A DNA stretch of 64,000 nt from Marchantia polymorpha subsp. ruderalis (Eukaryota > Streptophyta > Marchantiopsida > Marchantiales > Marchantiaceae): assembly GCA_037833965.1 (NCBI GenBank), contig AP031352.1:30568501-30632500 (forward strand), given 5' to 3'. Numbering within the stretch: position 1 is the stretch's first letter; every line of letters begins with the position of its first letter. A program made the position numbers and the translations under genes. The notes under the pieces are model-generated. The model was not told the DNA's origin and searched no databases. It was given only the letters and a program-made list of their open reading frames with translations. Of the stretch, positions 33,351 through 43,863 are shown one piece after another.

Positions 33351-36300
33351 ATGACCTTCGACCGGGCGGCGGAGAACGTCCCATTCTTGAATTCGCGATT
33401 CCAATCTCTTGTGCGCGCTGCGCGCATCCATGTGCTGGCTGCGGAACATTCTCGACGTCGTCGCACAGGAGATTTCTTGTTGATTGAGGGAGAAGTGAGT
33501 GCGCGTGATTTGGAATTGAGAGCGATTAGAGTTTGCCGAGAGAGAAAGAAGCGCGGGCAGTGCGGAAGTAGAATGAGCGGGCGAGCGAACCCCAGGAACG
33601 CAATGACGAGACCGAGCAGATTGCGGATGGTGCCACTTCGCCTGCCGCAGAACGGGCTGCGCGCTTTCGAGGAGCGCTTAATAGCAAGAAAGCTCGATTT
33701 CTTGCTATGGGGATGGAATTACATCTGTGCGAATATGGTGCGCGAGTGGCTAGAGCCACAGGGACCACCCTCGCGCGGATTGCGTCCGCATGTTGATCGG
33801 TGGACAGTCCAAGATTGGGCGCAGGCGTTGGGAAGGTGTGCTGGCATGCCAGGGCATCTCCTTTTCGACAGTGAGAGCATCAAGGTGACCAAGCAAGAAG
33901 AGGCGCAATTTGTGGAGCTGTTCAAGACCGGGAGGTCTACCAAGAATGGGTACAGGACCCGTGATTACAAGGATCGATTTCGCCGGACTTTGTCCGCGGC
34001 GCTGATGCAATTACTGCAGCCGCACCGCGCCTGCTACATCACATTGTGGCAGGTCTCTTTTGTGGAGTGCGTCATCGAGGGAACTCCAATTCACTGGGCG
34101 AGCATCCTGCACAGGGTGATGCGACAGCACGCGTTTGAGGAGAAGGGGGGAACTCTAAACCATCTTTCTCCTTTCCTCATCAATTTTTATCGACAGCGGA
34201 ATTGTTTGACAGCGGCGGAGCTTGAACATTTTCCGCCATTGTCCATCGACCATCCCGGGAAGTATGTGCGGGAGAACGAGGTCGATACTGATGCAGAGGA
34301 GTCGCCGACTTCGACCCCATCAAGACGGAGGGACGAAGGGAGACACACCCCTGCAGCGCGAGTGCCGCGGAAGCGGCGATGGAGGGAAGAGTCCGAAGAG
34401 GAGCAGCATCAAGAACCCTCTGCTCCCATTCGACCGCGGCCGCTGTGCGAGCCATACAGCCGGCCGAAGCAGAAGGCACGCAGACTGGTGTTACCAGCTG
34501 ACAGTGCGGACACGGCGACAATTGCGACGGAGATAGGAAGTGCGTCGCCAGAGAGGCGAGAGGAAGCGCGGACGACCGCAGGAGCGACGGGCCACGCTGC
34601 AACCTCGTCGGGAGAGAGGCCGCCTACGGGCCAAGGGCCTCCGGAGTTACCACGTGCGATGCGGACAGATGTTCCGTTTGCGCACAGGCGAACCTCCGCG
34701 GACGGACGAGCCTCCGCGGACCGGCGAACACAAGTGGACGTGGATCTACGCTTACGCGTGGGAAGGAGCAGTCCGCCTGTGCACAGGCGCTCACCTGTGC
34801 ACAGGTCGCCTGTGCACAGGACACCTGTGCACAGGACACCTCCACACGTGCCGCCTGTGCACAGGCAAGAATCACCCCTGTTCCAACGTAGGAAGGGGAA
34901 GGAGCCGGCGGAAGAACCGCCTACGAGACACCGGCCCTCGGGGCCAGACCCTCCGGCGCACCACGCGCCGCAATTTGCGCCTTCGGCGCCAGGGCCTTCG
35001 AGCCGAGGAGATACGAGCAGAGAGCGTGCGGAGGCCGCACCATCGGCGGGAAGTCCGCCGATAGATGCGCCTTCGGCGGTAGGGCCTATAGGCCAAGGAA
35101 CATCGGGCGTGCGGCCCCCGGCCATGTCGCCTTCGGCGATAGATGTCCGCGGCGCTACGCCTGCGACGGACAAGGCGCCGGCAAATGCGCCTGCGCACGG
35201 GCCGGGCACAGCCCCCACGGACCGATCAAGGGAGCAGCAGACGGAGGAGCGGAGTGACTGTCCGCGGGATGAAATCTCGATGCGCGATGCGCAATCCAAC
35301 CCCGCGCAGCCACCCTCCGCTCGATCGCCTTCTGCGGCGGACGACGGCGACAGAGAGAACGCGGTAGGCAATCAACAAGCGAGCGACGGGGATGCCGCTC
35401 GGGTACATTCGCCTTCCGCCTTAGACATTTTGGCGACGAGCAGCGAGGCTGCAGCCGTGCCTTCGCAGGCAGCACACGTCGACGACGTGCAGCCCCACTC
35501 GGGGCAGTCGCCGACGCAATCAATGGCGACTGAAATTCTCCACTCGGATGATGACGACAGAGGCTCCACGGAAGAAATGTCAGGAGTAGAAGACACCGAG
35601 GAGGAGGAGGAGGAAATTGTTGGAGCGCCGGCGGCGGCGCTCTCCGAGCAGGTGATTCTGTTGATGCGGTACTTGGATCGCAAGGTCGATAAATACGCCG
35701 ACCCACTCCAGCCGGGATCTTACATCGAGTTAGTGCGCAGGCGGACTCGCACTAAAGTCCACACCAGCAAGCTATTAGCTAGAGTGGACCAGGAGTTGAG
35801 GGACTTGAAGGAGAAGCATGAGTGCTTGTGGGGACAGTACAAGCTTAATCAGAAGTTCTACAAGCACACCGAGAAGATGAAGGATGAGAAACTGGGCGAG
35901 CTCACCAAGGAGCAGGTGAAGGTCAAGGAAGCACTCAACTCTGAGCAGGCCCAGAATCGGATTTTGTCAGAGGAGCTCGTGCGACAGACGCGGTTGTTGG
36001 AACAATGTCAGCTCGCACGGCAGGCGGATGAAGAATTAATCCGCAGGTTGCAGTCAGAGTGTGGCGAATTGAGAGCGCAACGTGCTGAAGCCGAATCGCA
36101 ATTAGTGATAATTGAAGAGGATCGCAGGAAGGAGGCGGATCGCACGAAGGTGGAGACGGCGAGGCGAGTCGCCCACTGTCTCAAGGGCTACGCCCACTGG
36201 GAAGTGAAGGCGCAGGAGAAACTCACACTGCATGAGTTTGAATTGCGCGCAGCCGGGTTGTTGTCAGGCGACAGTAGGAGTCGGCGGAAGGTAGCGAAGA

Positions 36301-36503
36301 AGCTTGAAGCCTTTCTATCGAAGGCACAGGATACCATGTCCGCCCTCGAGGGGGAGGTGTCCGCGGCGTTGCAGCGGTTGGGACTGCGCAGTCGAGCGGA
36401 AGAGTGGCAGGGTAGGGAGTTAGTGCGCGGCAGTCGGCCGCGCAGGAGACGCAGTACAGGTTCCGCGGAGTGTAGTGTAGCGTGGTTCCGTGCAGGCGTG
36501 TAG
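33351..36503 (+). CDS. Type-A LTR-encoded coiled-coil protein, copy 1 (intact, function unknown)
   Basis: 1050 residues from ATG; an internal start at M-S-G-R-A-N (33574) would align with the type-B start and leave about 976 residues. Order of parts: N-terminal basic leader; conserved domain about 85-320 (L-D-F-L-L-W-G-W-N, W-A-Q-A-L-G-R-C-A-G, G-Y-R-T-R-D-Y-K-D-R, G-T-L-N-H-L-S-P); disordered Arg/Pro/Ala-rich middle with five P-V-H-R repeats; acidic block; L-L/M-R-Y-L-D-R-K; coiled coil about 800-940 (E-E-L-V-R-Q-T-R, L-Q-S-E-C-G-E-L-R-A-Q); conserved end with H-C-L-K-G-Y-A-H-W-E-V and S-G-D-S-R-S-R-R. No enzyme motif is seen. It is more likely a structural or nucleic-acid-associated protein (inference). 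It lies in U3, with the stop about 37 bp before the TATA box. Confidence 0.8.
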   Translation: MTFDRAAENVPFLNSRFQSLVRAARIHVLAAEHSRRRRTGDFLLIEGEVSARDLELRAIRVCRERKKRGQCGSRMSGRANPRNAMTRPSRLRMVPLRLPQNGLRAFEERLIARKLDFLLWGWNYICANMVREWLEPQGPPSRGLRPHVDRWTVQDWAQALGRCAGMPGHLLFDSESIKVTKQEEAQFVELFKTGRSTKNGYRTRDYKDRFRRTLSAALMQLLQPHRACYITLWQVSFVECVIEGTPIHWASILHRVMRQHAFEEKGGTLNHLSPFLINFYRQRNCLTAAELEHFPPLSIDHPGKYVRENEVDTDAEESPTSTPSRRRDEGRHTPAARVPRKRRWREESEEEQHQEPSAPIRPRPLCEPYSRPKQKARRLVLPADSADTATIATEIGSASPERREEARTTAGATGHAATSSGERPPTGQGPPELPRAMRTDVPFAHRRTSADGRASADRRTQVDVDLRLRVGRSSPPVHRRSPVHRSPVHRTPVHRTPPHVPPVHRQESPLFQRRKGKEPAEEPPTRHRPSGPDPPAHHAPQFAPSAPGPSSRGDTSRERAEAAPSAGSPPIDAPSAVGPIGQGTSGVRPPAMSPSAIDVRGATPATDKAPANAPAHGPGTAPTDRSREQQTEERSDCPRDEISMRDAQSNPAQPPSARSPSAADDGDRENAVGNQQASDGDAARVHSPSALDILATSSEAAAVPSQAAHVDDVQPHSGQSPTQSMATEILHSDDDDRGSTEEMSGVEDTEEEEEEIVGAPAAALSEQVILLMRYLDRKVDKYADPLQPGSYIELVRRRTRTKVHTSKLLARVDQELRDLKEKHECLWGQYKLNQKFYKHTEKMKDEKLGELTKEQVKVKEALNSEQAQNRILSEELVRQTRLLEQCQLARQADEELIRRLQSECGELRAQRAEAESQLVIIEEDRRKEADRTKVETARRVAHCLKGYAHWEVKAQEKLTLHEFELRAAGLLSGDSRSRRKVAKKLEAFLSKAQDTMSALEGEVSAALQRLGLRSRAEEWQGRELVRGSRPRRRRSTGSAECSVAWFRAGV
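34776..34865. repeat. CCTGTGCACAGG palindrome array encoding P-V-H-R repeats
   Basis: Five copies of the 12-bp perfect palindrome CCTGTGCACAGG in the coding region. Equivalent arrays have four intact copies at 41155-41228, two at 44992-45027, and two intact plus one mutated at 56150-56205. All length changes are multiples of three. The same palindrome also occurs in non-coding LTR leader (for example about 32036, 32090, 32998). Confidence 0.9.
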
Positions 36504-36539
36504 CGTAGTGCAGTGTAGTGTTAGGTAGGACTTAGAAGG

Positions 36540-36547
36540 TATAAAAT
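36540..36547 (+). promoter_or_regulatory. TATA box of type-A solo LTR 1
   Basis: TATAAAAT in 'gaaggtataaaatagttcc', about 37 bp after the ORF stop. The same sequence occurs in every type-A LTR. Confidence 0.7.
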
Positions 36548-37518
36548 AGTTCCAGGCGTTTTGCCTGGGGTTCTTTCCCAAACTCAGAAGTATAGATCAG
36601 GAACCCATTTCCTTTGCGTGTTTGTGTCCTTGAGTTCTGTCACCACGCAGGAGGAGTTACAACTTAGCGTTCCGCATTTTGTAGCTGAAGGCCTTTGGCC
36701 GAATGTTTAGAGCTAGTACATTGGTTAGAGACTTGAGTAGTTCGGATCTGCACCTGCGGGTGACTGCCGATGCTCAGAGCCAGTGACTAGTTAGATACTT
36801 GAACAGTTTCGCCCCTACACCTTCGAGTGTTCCTTTCTGATTGTACTCCTTTGGGATTTTTCCCCTGAATGCCAAAGTGAAGTTTTACTACTTCGTGTAA
36901 GCCTTGGTTGTAAATTCAGGTTACGCTGCTGCAGGTGCCTTGAGGGTAACCCCTGTAGTATTTCTGGGAATGACAAGTGCCTGAGAATTCAAACTCTTCA
37001 ATAGACTGTTGTTGTGTTACTGGAATGTTTCACAGTGAGTCCTGCAGTGCGGACCTGTGTTCTCTGCGCGTTTTGTGAGTTGAGAGTGTTGTTCACCGCG
37101 TAGGAGTGACTTCGATCCGAAGTAGGCAGTCCAAACCGGGTTTCCTACACTAGCAGCAAGCTAGTGGAAGTGTTGTAAAAGCCGGAGTTGGAAGTCACTG
37201 CCCGCAGCTTTGCCGAGTGTGCTCGCGAGAGACTTTCCCCCTGAAATCTTGAAGTAGAGGTCCAACGGATCTCTGGGTTGTGTTTCTGTAGTTTCAGGTG
37301 TGTGTGTGTGTGTGTTACGCTGCACTGTGCGACCTCCGAGTGCGCTCCGAGTGGACACTTGCAGTATTTCTGGGAGTGACAGTCGCCTGAGAATTCAAAC
37401 TCCTCAATAGTCTGTTAAAACGTGACACTTTGTACCCTGTGTGTTCCTCTGTCCCTGTGGGTTCGACCTTTCTACCACTATATTGCAGTTTTAGCCTTTA
37501 GTGGGTTTTTACAACAGG

Positions 37519-38485
37519 CGCTTCGGCGTCGGCGGAAAATCCGCCTTGGGCCCTAGGAATGCGCCTTGTGAGGTAGAAAGTGTACGGCGTCTTCCGCGCC
37601 AGCGCGGCGCCGCGTACGTCGGAAGAGCCGCCAGAGTAATCCAATCGGTACGGACCATGCGGACGGCACGGGTGGGTGCGCTCTTGGACGGACGGAGTTG
37701 CGGCGGCGGAAGCGCCGACGGAGAGACAAGGAACGGACAGACTTGACGGAGACGGCTGACCACGGTCGACGCCTTCCGCGCGAGCGCAGCGCCGCGGACG
37801 GAATTCGCCTGCGCACAGGCGAACGCCTGTGCACAGGAGGATGAGGTTCCGCACCGGCGGAGAATCCGCCGAGGCTCCTGCCTGCGCACAGGCAGGAGTT
37901 GAACTTTTGTCCGACATGCGGACACACGCGTCAAGGCAGAGGGGGATTGGCCGAGGGGCGGTACGAACAAGTGTACCGCGCAAGGCGGAAAACTCGCCTT
38001 CGGCGCTACGCCCCCATGTCCGCAGGGTGACACGCTCGCGGAGTTCAAATCCGCCAATTCGAGCGTGAGAGTTTAATCGACGACGGCGGAGCGTGAAGCC
38101 GCGCGTGAGAGCGAAGACCGTTCCAGCGTACAGCCGGCGCGGCCATCAAGTGAGACGTTCTTCACGACCAAGAGCCGACCATGACCTTCGACCGGGCGGC
38201 GGAGAACGTCCCATTCTTGAATTCGCGATTCCAATCTCTTGTGCGCGCTGGCGCATCCATCTGCTGGCTGCGGAACACTCTCAACGTCGTCGCACAGGAG
38301 ATTTCTTGTTGATTGAGGGAGAAGTGAGTGCGCGTGATTTGGAATTGAGGGCGATTAGAGTTTGCCGAGAGAGAAAGAAGCGCGGGCAGTGCGGAAGTAG
38401 AATGAGCGGGCGAGCGAACCCCAGGAACGCAATGACGAGACCGAGCAGATTGCGGATGGTGCCACTTCGCCTACCGCAGAACGGG
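37519..38485 (+). mobile_element. 5' LTR of gypsy element, piece 2
   Basis: It continues piece 1 exactly after the acagg duplication, containing the GC-rich leader and the first part of the LTR ORF. It ends at acggg (38481-38485), where the second solo LTR is inserted. Confidence 0.92.
38181..38485 (+). pseudogene. Type-A LTR ORF, copy in gypsy 5' LTR, N-terminal part (interrupted)
   Basis: It starts at the same ATG as the other copies (M-T-F-D-R-A). Near 38250 it reads 'gcgctggcgcatcc' where the other three copies read 'gcgctgcgcgcatcc', a one-base loss that shifts the frame of the leader. The internal M-S-G-R-A-N start downstream is unaffected. The ORF is then cut at Q-N-G by the solo LTR at 38486 and resumes at 43864. 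Confidence 0.85.
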
Positions 38486-39728
38486 TGTGGTACCCCACTT
38501 TTGGCAATTTTGAGGAAATTAAAACATTTTTGGAAAACAGTACCCTGGCAGCATTGTAAATAGCCTTCGGTACATCAAAACAGAGGGAATCCGGAAGATC
38601 GCGGGGATTCGCGAGGGGTCTTGTAGAATCTGGGATTTGGGGTGCCGCGGTAAGGACAGGCACCACCCTCCCTGCGAGCTCTGCAGTTAGGATCTCTACG
38701 GCGCAAGGCGCAAAACCCGCCTTCGGAGGTTGCGTCCGCGGCTGTAGGGAAACCCCCGTAATTAGGTCAACCCTTGGACGCCTTGACCAAGTTAGGGTCC
38801 CGTTGGAAAGAGCTCGACGCGCTGATTCTAACAAGCCCAAGAACGCTTGGAACGGATGAGGACTTAGGGAGTTATCGCTATTGGAAGAAACGGAGGCGGT
38901 CGCCTACAGCGGAAGGAGTTCGCCACCGGCGCGAATTCCGCCTACGCGGAAGGGGGAATCAAGTTTTGTCCTATGCACGGACGAAGGCGTTCGCCTGTGC
39001 ACAGGCGAAGTAGGGTTAGGGAAGGCGCGAAGTCCACCTACGCACAGGCGTTCGCCTGTGCACAGGCACTTCGTCGTCGGCGGAAAATCCGCCTTGGGCC
39101 CTAGAAATGCGCCTTGTGAGGTAGAAAGTGTACGGCGCCTTCCGCGCCAGCGCAGCGCCGCGTACGTCGGAAGAGCCGCCAGAGCAATCCAATCGGTACG
39201 GACCATGCGGACGGCACGGGTGGATGCGCTCTTGGACGGACGGAGTTGCGGCGGCGGAAGCGCCGACGGAGAGACAAGGAACGGACAGACTGGACGGAGA
39301 CGGCTGACCACGGTCAACGCCTTCCGCGCCAGCGCAGCGCCGCGAACGGAATTCACCTGCGCACAGGTGAACGCCTGTGCACAGGAGGATGAAGTTCCGC
39401 ACCGGCGGAGGATCCGCCGAGGCTCCTGCCTGCGCACAGGCAGGAGTTGAATTTTTGTCCGCCATGCGGACACACGCGTCTAGGCAGAAGGAGATTGGCC
39501 GAGGGACGGTACGAACAAGTGTACCGCGCAAGGCGGAAAACTCGCCTTCGGCGCTACGCCCCCATGTCCGCAAGGTGACACGCTCGCGAAGTTCAAATCC
39601 GCCAATTCGAGCGTGAGAGTTTAATCGACGACGGCGGAGCGTGAAGCCGCGCGTGAGAGCGAAGACCGTTCCAGCGTACAGCCGGCGCGGCCATCAAGTG
39701 AGACGTTCTTCACGACCAAGAGCCGACC

Positions 39729-42700
39729 ATGACCTTCGACCGGGCGGCGGAGAACGTCCCATTCTTGAATTCGCGATTCCAATCTCTTGTGCGCGCTGCG
39801 CGCATCCATCTGCTGGCTGCGGAACATTCTCGACGTCGTCGCACAGGAGATTTCTTGTTGATTGAGGGAGAAGTGAGTGCGCGTGATTTGGAATTGAGAG
39901 CGATTAGAGTTTGCCGAGAGAGAAAGAAACGCGGGCAGTGCGGAAGTAGAATGAGCGGGCGAGCGAACCCCAGGAACGCAATGACGAGACCGAGCAGATT
40001 GCGGATGGTGCCACTTCGCCTACCGCAGAACGGGCTGCGCGCTTTTGAGGAGCGCTTAATAGCAAGAAAGCTCGATTTCTTGCTATGGGGATGGAATTAC
40101 ATCTGTGCGAACATGGTGCGCGAGTGGCTAGAGCCACAGGGACCACCCTCGCGCGGATTGCGTCCGCATGTTGATCGGTGGACAGTCCAAGATTGGGCGC
40201 AGGCGTTGGGAAGATGTGCTGGCATGCCAGGACATCTCCTTTTCGACAGTGAGAGCATCAAGGTGACCAAGCAAGAAGAGGCGCAATTTGTGGAGCTGTT
40301 CAAGACCGGGAGGTCTACCAAGAATGGGTACAGGACCCGTGATTACAAGGATCGATTTCGCCGGACTTTGTCCGCGGCGCTGATGCAATTACTGCAGCCG
40401 CACCGCGCCTGCTACATCACATTGTGGCAGGTCTCTTTTGTGGAGTGCGTCGTCGAGGGAACTCCAATTCACTGGGCGAGCATCCTGCACAGGGTGATGC
40501 GACAGCACGCGTTTGAGGAGAAGGGGGGAACTCTAAACCATCTTTCTCCTTTCCTCATCAATTTTTATCGACAGCGGAATTGTTTGACAGCGGCGGAGCT
40601 TGAACATTTTCCGCCATTGTCCATCGACCATCCCGGGAAGTATGTGCGGGAGAACGAGGTCGATACTGATGCAGAGGAGTCACCGACTTCTACCCCATCA
40701 AGACGGAGGGACGAAGGGAAACACACCCCTGCAGCGCGAGTGCCGCGGAAGCGGCGATGGAGGGAAGAGTCTGAAGAGGAGCAGCATCAAGAACCCTCTG
40801 CTCCCATTCGACCGCGGCCGCTGTGCGAGCCATACAGCCGGCCGAAGCAGAAGGCACGCAGACTGGTGTTGCCAGCTGACAGTGCAGACACGGCGACGAT
40901 TGCGACGGAGATAGGAAGTGCGTCGCCAGAGAGGCGAGAGGAAGCGCGGACGACCGCAGGAGCAACGGGCCACGCTGCAACCTCGACGGGAGAGAGGCCA
41001 CCTACGGGCCAAGGGCCTCCGGAGTTACCACGTGCGATGCGGACAGATGTTCCGTTTGCGCACAGGCGAACCTCCGCGGACGGACGAGCCTCCGCGGACC
41101 GGCGAACACAAGTGGACGTGGATCTACGCTTACGCGTGGGAAGGAGCAGTCCGCCTGTGCACAGGCGCTCACCTGTGCACAGGTCGCCTGTGCACAGGAC
41201 ACCTCCACACGTGCCGCCTGTGCACAGGCAAGAATCACCCCCGTTCCAACGTAGGAAAGGGAAGGAGCCGGCGGAAGAACCGCCTACGAGACACCGGCCC
41301 TCGGGGCCAGACCCTCCGGCGCACCACGCGCCGCAATTCGCGCCTTCGGCGCCAGGGCCTTCGAGCAGAGGAGATACGAGCAGAGAGCGTGCGAAGGCCG
41401 CACCATCGGCGGGAAGTCCGCGGATAGGTGCGCCTTCGGCGGTAGGGCCTATGGGCCAAGGAACATCGGGCGTGCGGCCCCCGGCCATGTCGCCTTCGGC
41501 GATAGATGTCAGCGGCGCTACGCCTGTGGCGGACAAGGCGCCTGCGCACGGGCCGGGCACAGCCCCCACGGACCGACCAGGGGAGCAGCAACAGACGGAG
41601 GAGCGGAGTGACTGTCCGCGGGATGAAATCTCGACGCGCGATGCGCAATCCAACCCCGCGCAGCCACCCTCCGCTCGATCGCCTTCGGCGACGGACGACG
41701 GCGACAGAGAGGATGCGGTAGACCATCAACAAGCGAGAGACGGGGATGCCGCACGGGTACATTCGCCTTCCGCCTTAGACATTTTGGCGACGAGCAGCGA
41801 GGCTGCAGCCGTGCCTTCGCAGGCAGCACACGTCGACGACGTGCAGCCCCACTCGGGGCAGTCGCCGACGCAATCAATGGCGACTGAAATTCTCCACTCG
41901 GATGATGACGACGGAGGCTCCACGGAAGAAATGTCAGGAGCAGAAGACACCGAGGAGAAGGAGGAGGAAATTGTTGGAGCGCCGGCGGCGGCGCTCTCTG
42001 AGCAGGTGATTCCGTTGCTGCGGTACTTGGATCGCAAGGTCGATAAATACGCCGACCCACTCCAGCCGGGATCTTACATCGAGTTAGTGCGCAGGCGGAC
42101 TCGCACTAAAGTCCACACCAGCAAGCTATTAGCTAGAGTGGACCAGGAGTTGAAGGACTTGAAGGAGAAGCATGCGTGCTTGTGGGGTCAGTACAAGCTT
42201 AATCAGAAATTCTACAAGCACTCCGAGAAGATGAAGGATGAGAAACTGGGCGAGCTCACCAAGGAGCAGGTGAAGGTCAAGGAAGCACTCAACTCTGAGC
42301 AGGCCCAGAATCGGATTTTGTCAGAGGAGCTCGTGCGACAGACGCGGTTGTTGGAACAATGTCAGCTCGCACGGCAGGCGGATGAAGAGTTAATCCGCAG
42401 GTTACAGTCAGAGTGTGGCGAATTGAGAGCGCAACGTGCTGAAGCCGAATCGCAATTAGTGATGATTGAAGAGGATCGCAGGAAGGAGGCGGATCGCACG
42501 AAGGTGGAGACGGCGAGGCGAGTCGCCCACTGTCTCAAGGGCTACGCCCACTGGGAAGTGAAGGCGCAGGAGAAACTCACACTGCGTGAGTTTGAATTGC
42601 GCGCAGCCGGGTTGTTGTCAGGCGACAGTAGGAGTCGGCGGAAGGTAGCAAAGAAGCTCGAAGCCTTTCTGTCGAAGGCACAGGATACCATGTCCGCCCT

Positions 42701-42857
42701 CGAAGGGGAGGTGTCCGCGGCGTTGCAGCCGTTGGGACTGCGCAGTCGAGCGAAAGATTGGCAGGGTAGGGAGTTAGTGCGCGGCAGTCGGCCGCGCAGG
42801 AGACGTAGTACAGGTTCCGCGGAGTGTAGTGTAGCGTGGTTCCGTGCAGGCGTGTAG
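39729..42857 (+). CDS. Type-A LTR-encoded coiled-coil protein, copy 2 (intact, function unknown)
   Basis: 1042 residues from ATG, with the same architecture as the protein at 33351. Differences are scattered substitutions and in-frame indels: one P-V-H-R unit fewer, P-A-N-A missing in the D-K-A-P-A region, one extra Q in the E-Q-Q run. The conserved N-terminal domain and coiled coil are nearly unchanged. As the insertion came after the host LTR, this intact copy represents a recently active source. The start is chosen by conservation across copies; the internal M at 39952 is an alternative. Confidence 0.8.
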   Translation: MTFDRAAENVPFLNSRFQSLVRAARIHLLAAEHSRRRRTGDFLLIEGEVSARDLELRAIRVCRERKKRGQCGSRMSGRANPRNAMTRPSRLRMVPLRLPQNGLRAFEERLIARKLDFLLWGWNYICANMVREWLEPQGPPSRGLRPHVDRWTVQDWAQALGRCAGMPGHLLFDSESIKVTKQEEAQFVELFKTGRSTKNGYRTRDYKDRFRRTLSAALMQLLQPHRACYITLWQVSFVECVVEGTPIHWASILHRVMRQHAFEEKGGTLNHLSPFLINFYRQRNCLTAAELEHFPPLSIDHPGKYVRENEVDTDAEESPTSTPSRRRDEGKHTPAARVPRKRRWREESEEEQHQEPSAPIRPRPLCEPYSRPKQKARRLVLPADSADTATIATEIGSASPERREEARTTAGATGHAATSTGERPPTGQGPPELPRAMRTDVPFAHRRTSADGRASADRRTQVDVDLRLRVGRSSPPVHRRSPVHRSPVHRTPPHVPPVHRQESPPFQRRKGKEPAEEPPTRHRPSGPDPPAHHAPQFAPSAPGPSSRGDTSRERAKAAPSAGSPRIGAPSAVGPMGQGTSGVRPPAMSPSAIDVSGATPVADKAPAHGPGTAPTDRPGEQQQTEERSDCPRDEISTRDAQSNPAQPPSARSPSATDDGDREDAVDHQQARDGDAARVHSPSALDILATSSEAAAVPSQAAHVDDVQPHSGQSPTQSMATEILHSDDDDGGSTEEMSGAEDTEEKEEEIVGAPAAALSEQVIPLLRYLDRKVDKYADPLQPGSYIELVRRRTRTKVHTSKLLARVDQELKDLKEKHACLWGQYKLNQKFYKHSEKMKDEKLGELTKEQVKVKEALNSEQAQNRILSEELVRQTRLLEQCQLARQADEELIRRLQSECGELRAQRAEAESQLVMIEEDRRKEADRTKVETARRVAHCLKGYAHWEVKAQEKLTLREFELRAAGLLSGDSRSRRKVAKKLEAFLSKAQDTMSALEGEVSAALQPLGLRSRAKDWQGRELVRGSRPRRRRSTGSAECSVAWFRAGV

Positions 42858-42893
42858 CGTAGTGCAGTGTAGTGTTAGGTAGGACTAAGAGGG

Positions 42894-42901
42894 TATAAAA
42901 T
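42894..42901 (+). promoter_or_regulatory. TATA box of type-A solo LTR 2
   Basis: TATAAAAT about 37 bp after the ORF stop, as in the other type-A LTRs. Confidence 0.7.
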
Positions 42902-43863
42902 AGTTCCAGGCGTTTTGCCTGGGGTTCTTTCCCATCAGAAGTGCAGATCAGGAACCCATTTCCTTTGCGTGTTTGTGTCCTTGAGTTCTGTCACCACGCA
43001 CGAGGAGTTACAACTTAGCGTTCCGCATTTTGTAGCTGAAGGCCTTCGGCCGAATGTTCAGAGCTAGTACATTGGTTAGAGACTTGAGTAGTTCGGATCT
43101 GCACCTGCGGGTGACTGCCGATGCTCAGAGCCAGTGACTAGTTAGATACTTGAACAGTTTCGCCCCTACACCTTCGAGTGTTTCTTTCTGATTGTACTCC
43201 TTGGGATTTTTCCCCTGAATGCCAGAGTGAAGTTTTGCTACTTCGTGTAAGCCTTGGTTGTAAATTCAGGTTACGCTGCAGCAGGTGCCTTGAGGGTAAC
43301 CCCTGTAGTATTTCTGGGAATGACAAGTGCCTGAGAATTCAAACTCTTCAATAGACTGTTGTTGTGTTACTGGAATGTTTCACAGTGAGTCCTTCAGTGC
43401 GGACCTGTGTTCTCTGCGCGTTTTGTGAGTTGAGAGTGTTGTTCACCGCGTCTGAGTGACTTCGATCCGAAGTAGGTAGTCCAAACCGGGTTTCCTACAC
43501 TAGCAGCAAGCTAGTGGGAGTGTTGTAAAAGCCGGAGTTTGAAGTCACTGCCCGCAGCTTTGCCGAGTGTGCTCGCGAGAGACTTCCCCCCTGAAATCTT
43601 GAGTAGAGGTCCTAACGGATCTCTGGGTTGTGTTTCTGTAGTTTCAGGTGTGTGTGTGTGTGCGTTACGCTGCACTGTGCGACCTCCGAGTGCGCTCCGA
43701 GTGGACACTTGCAGTATTTCTGGGAGTGACAGTTGCCTGAGAATTCAAACTCCTCAATAGTCTGTTAAAACGTGACACTTTGTACCCTGTGTGTTCCTCT
43801 GTCCCTGTGGGTTCGACCTTTCTACCACTATATTGCAGTTTTAGCCTTTAGTGGGTTATTACA

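Larger units (their letters stand above)
32105..37513 (+). mobile_element. Type-A solo LTR 1 (5409 bp), nested in the gypsy 5' LTR
   Basis: It starts TGTGGTACCCC and ends GTGGGTTTTTACA, flanked by acagg on both sides (32100-32104 and 37514-37518). No internal region or second LTR accompanies it. It carries a 1050-codon ORF (33351-36503) and a TATA box at 36540. Confidence 0.93.
38486..43863 (+). mobile_element. Type-A solo LTR 2 (5378 bp), nested in the gypsy 5' LTR ORF
   Basis: It starts TGTGGTACCCC and ends GTGGGTTATTACA, flanked by acggg (38481-38485 and 43864-43868). It is inserted within the coding part of the host LTR ORF. It carries its own intact 1042-codon ORF and TATA box. Confidence 0.93.

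Noticed and set aside
34409-35371. Long minus-strand frame (320 codons) and similar ones opposite each type-A ORF
   Set aside because: Shadow of the GC-rich repetitive coding strand. The plus frame is longer, shared by all copies and has the conserved motifs.
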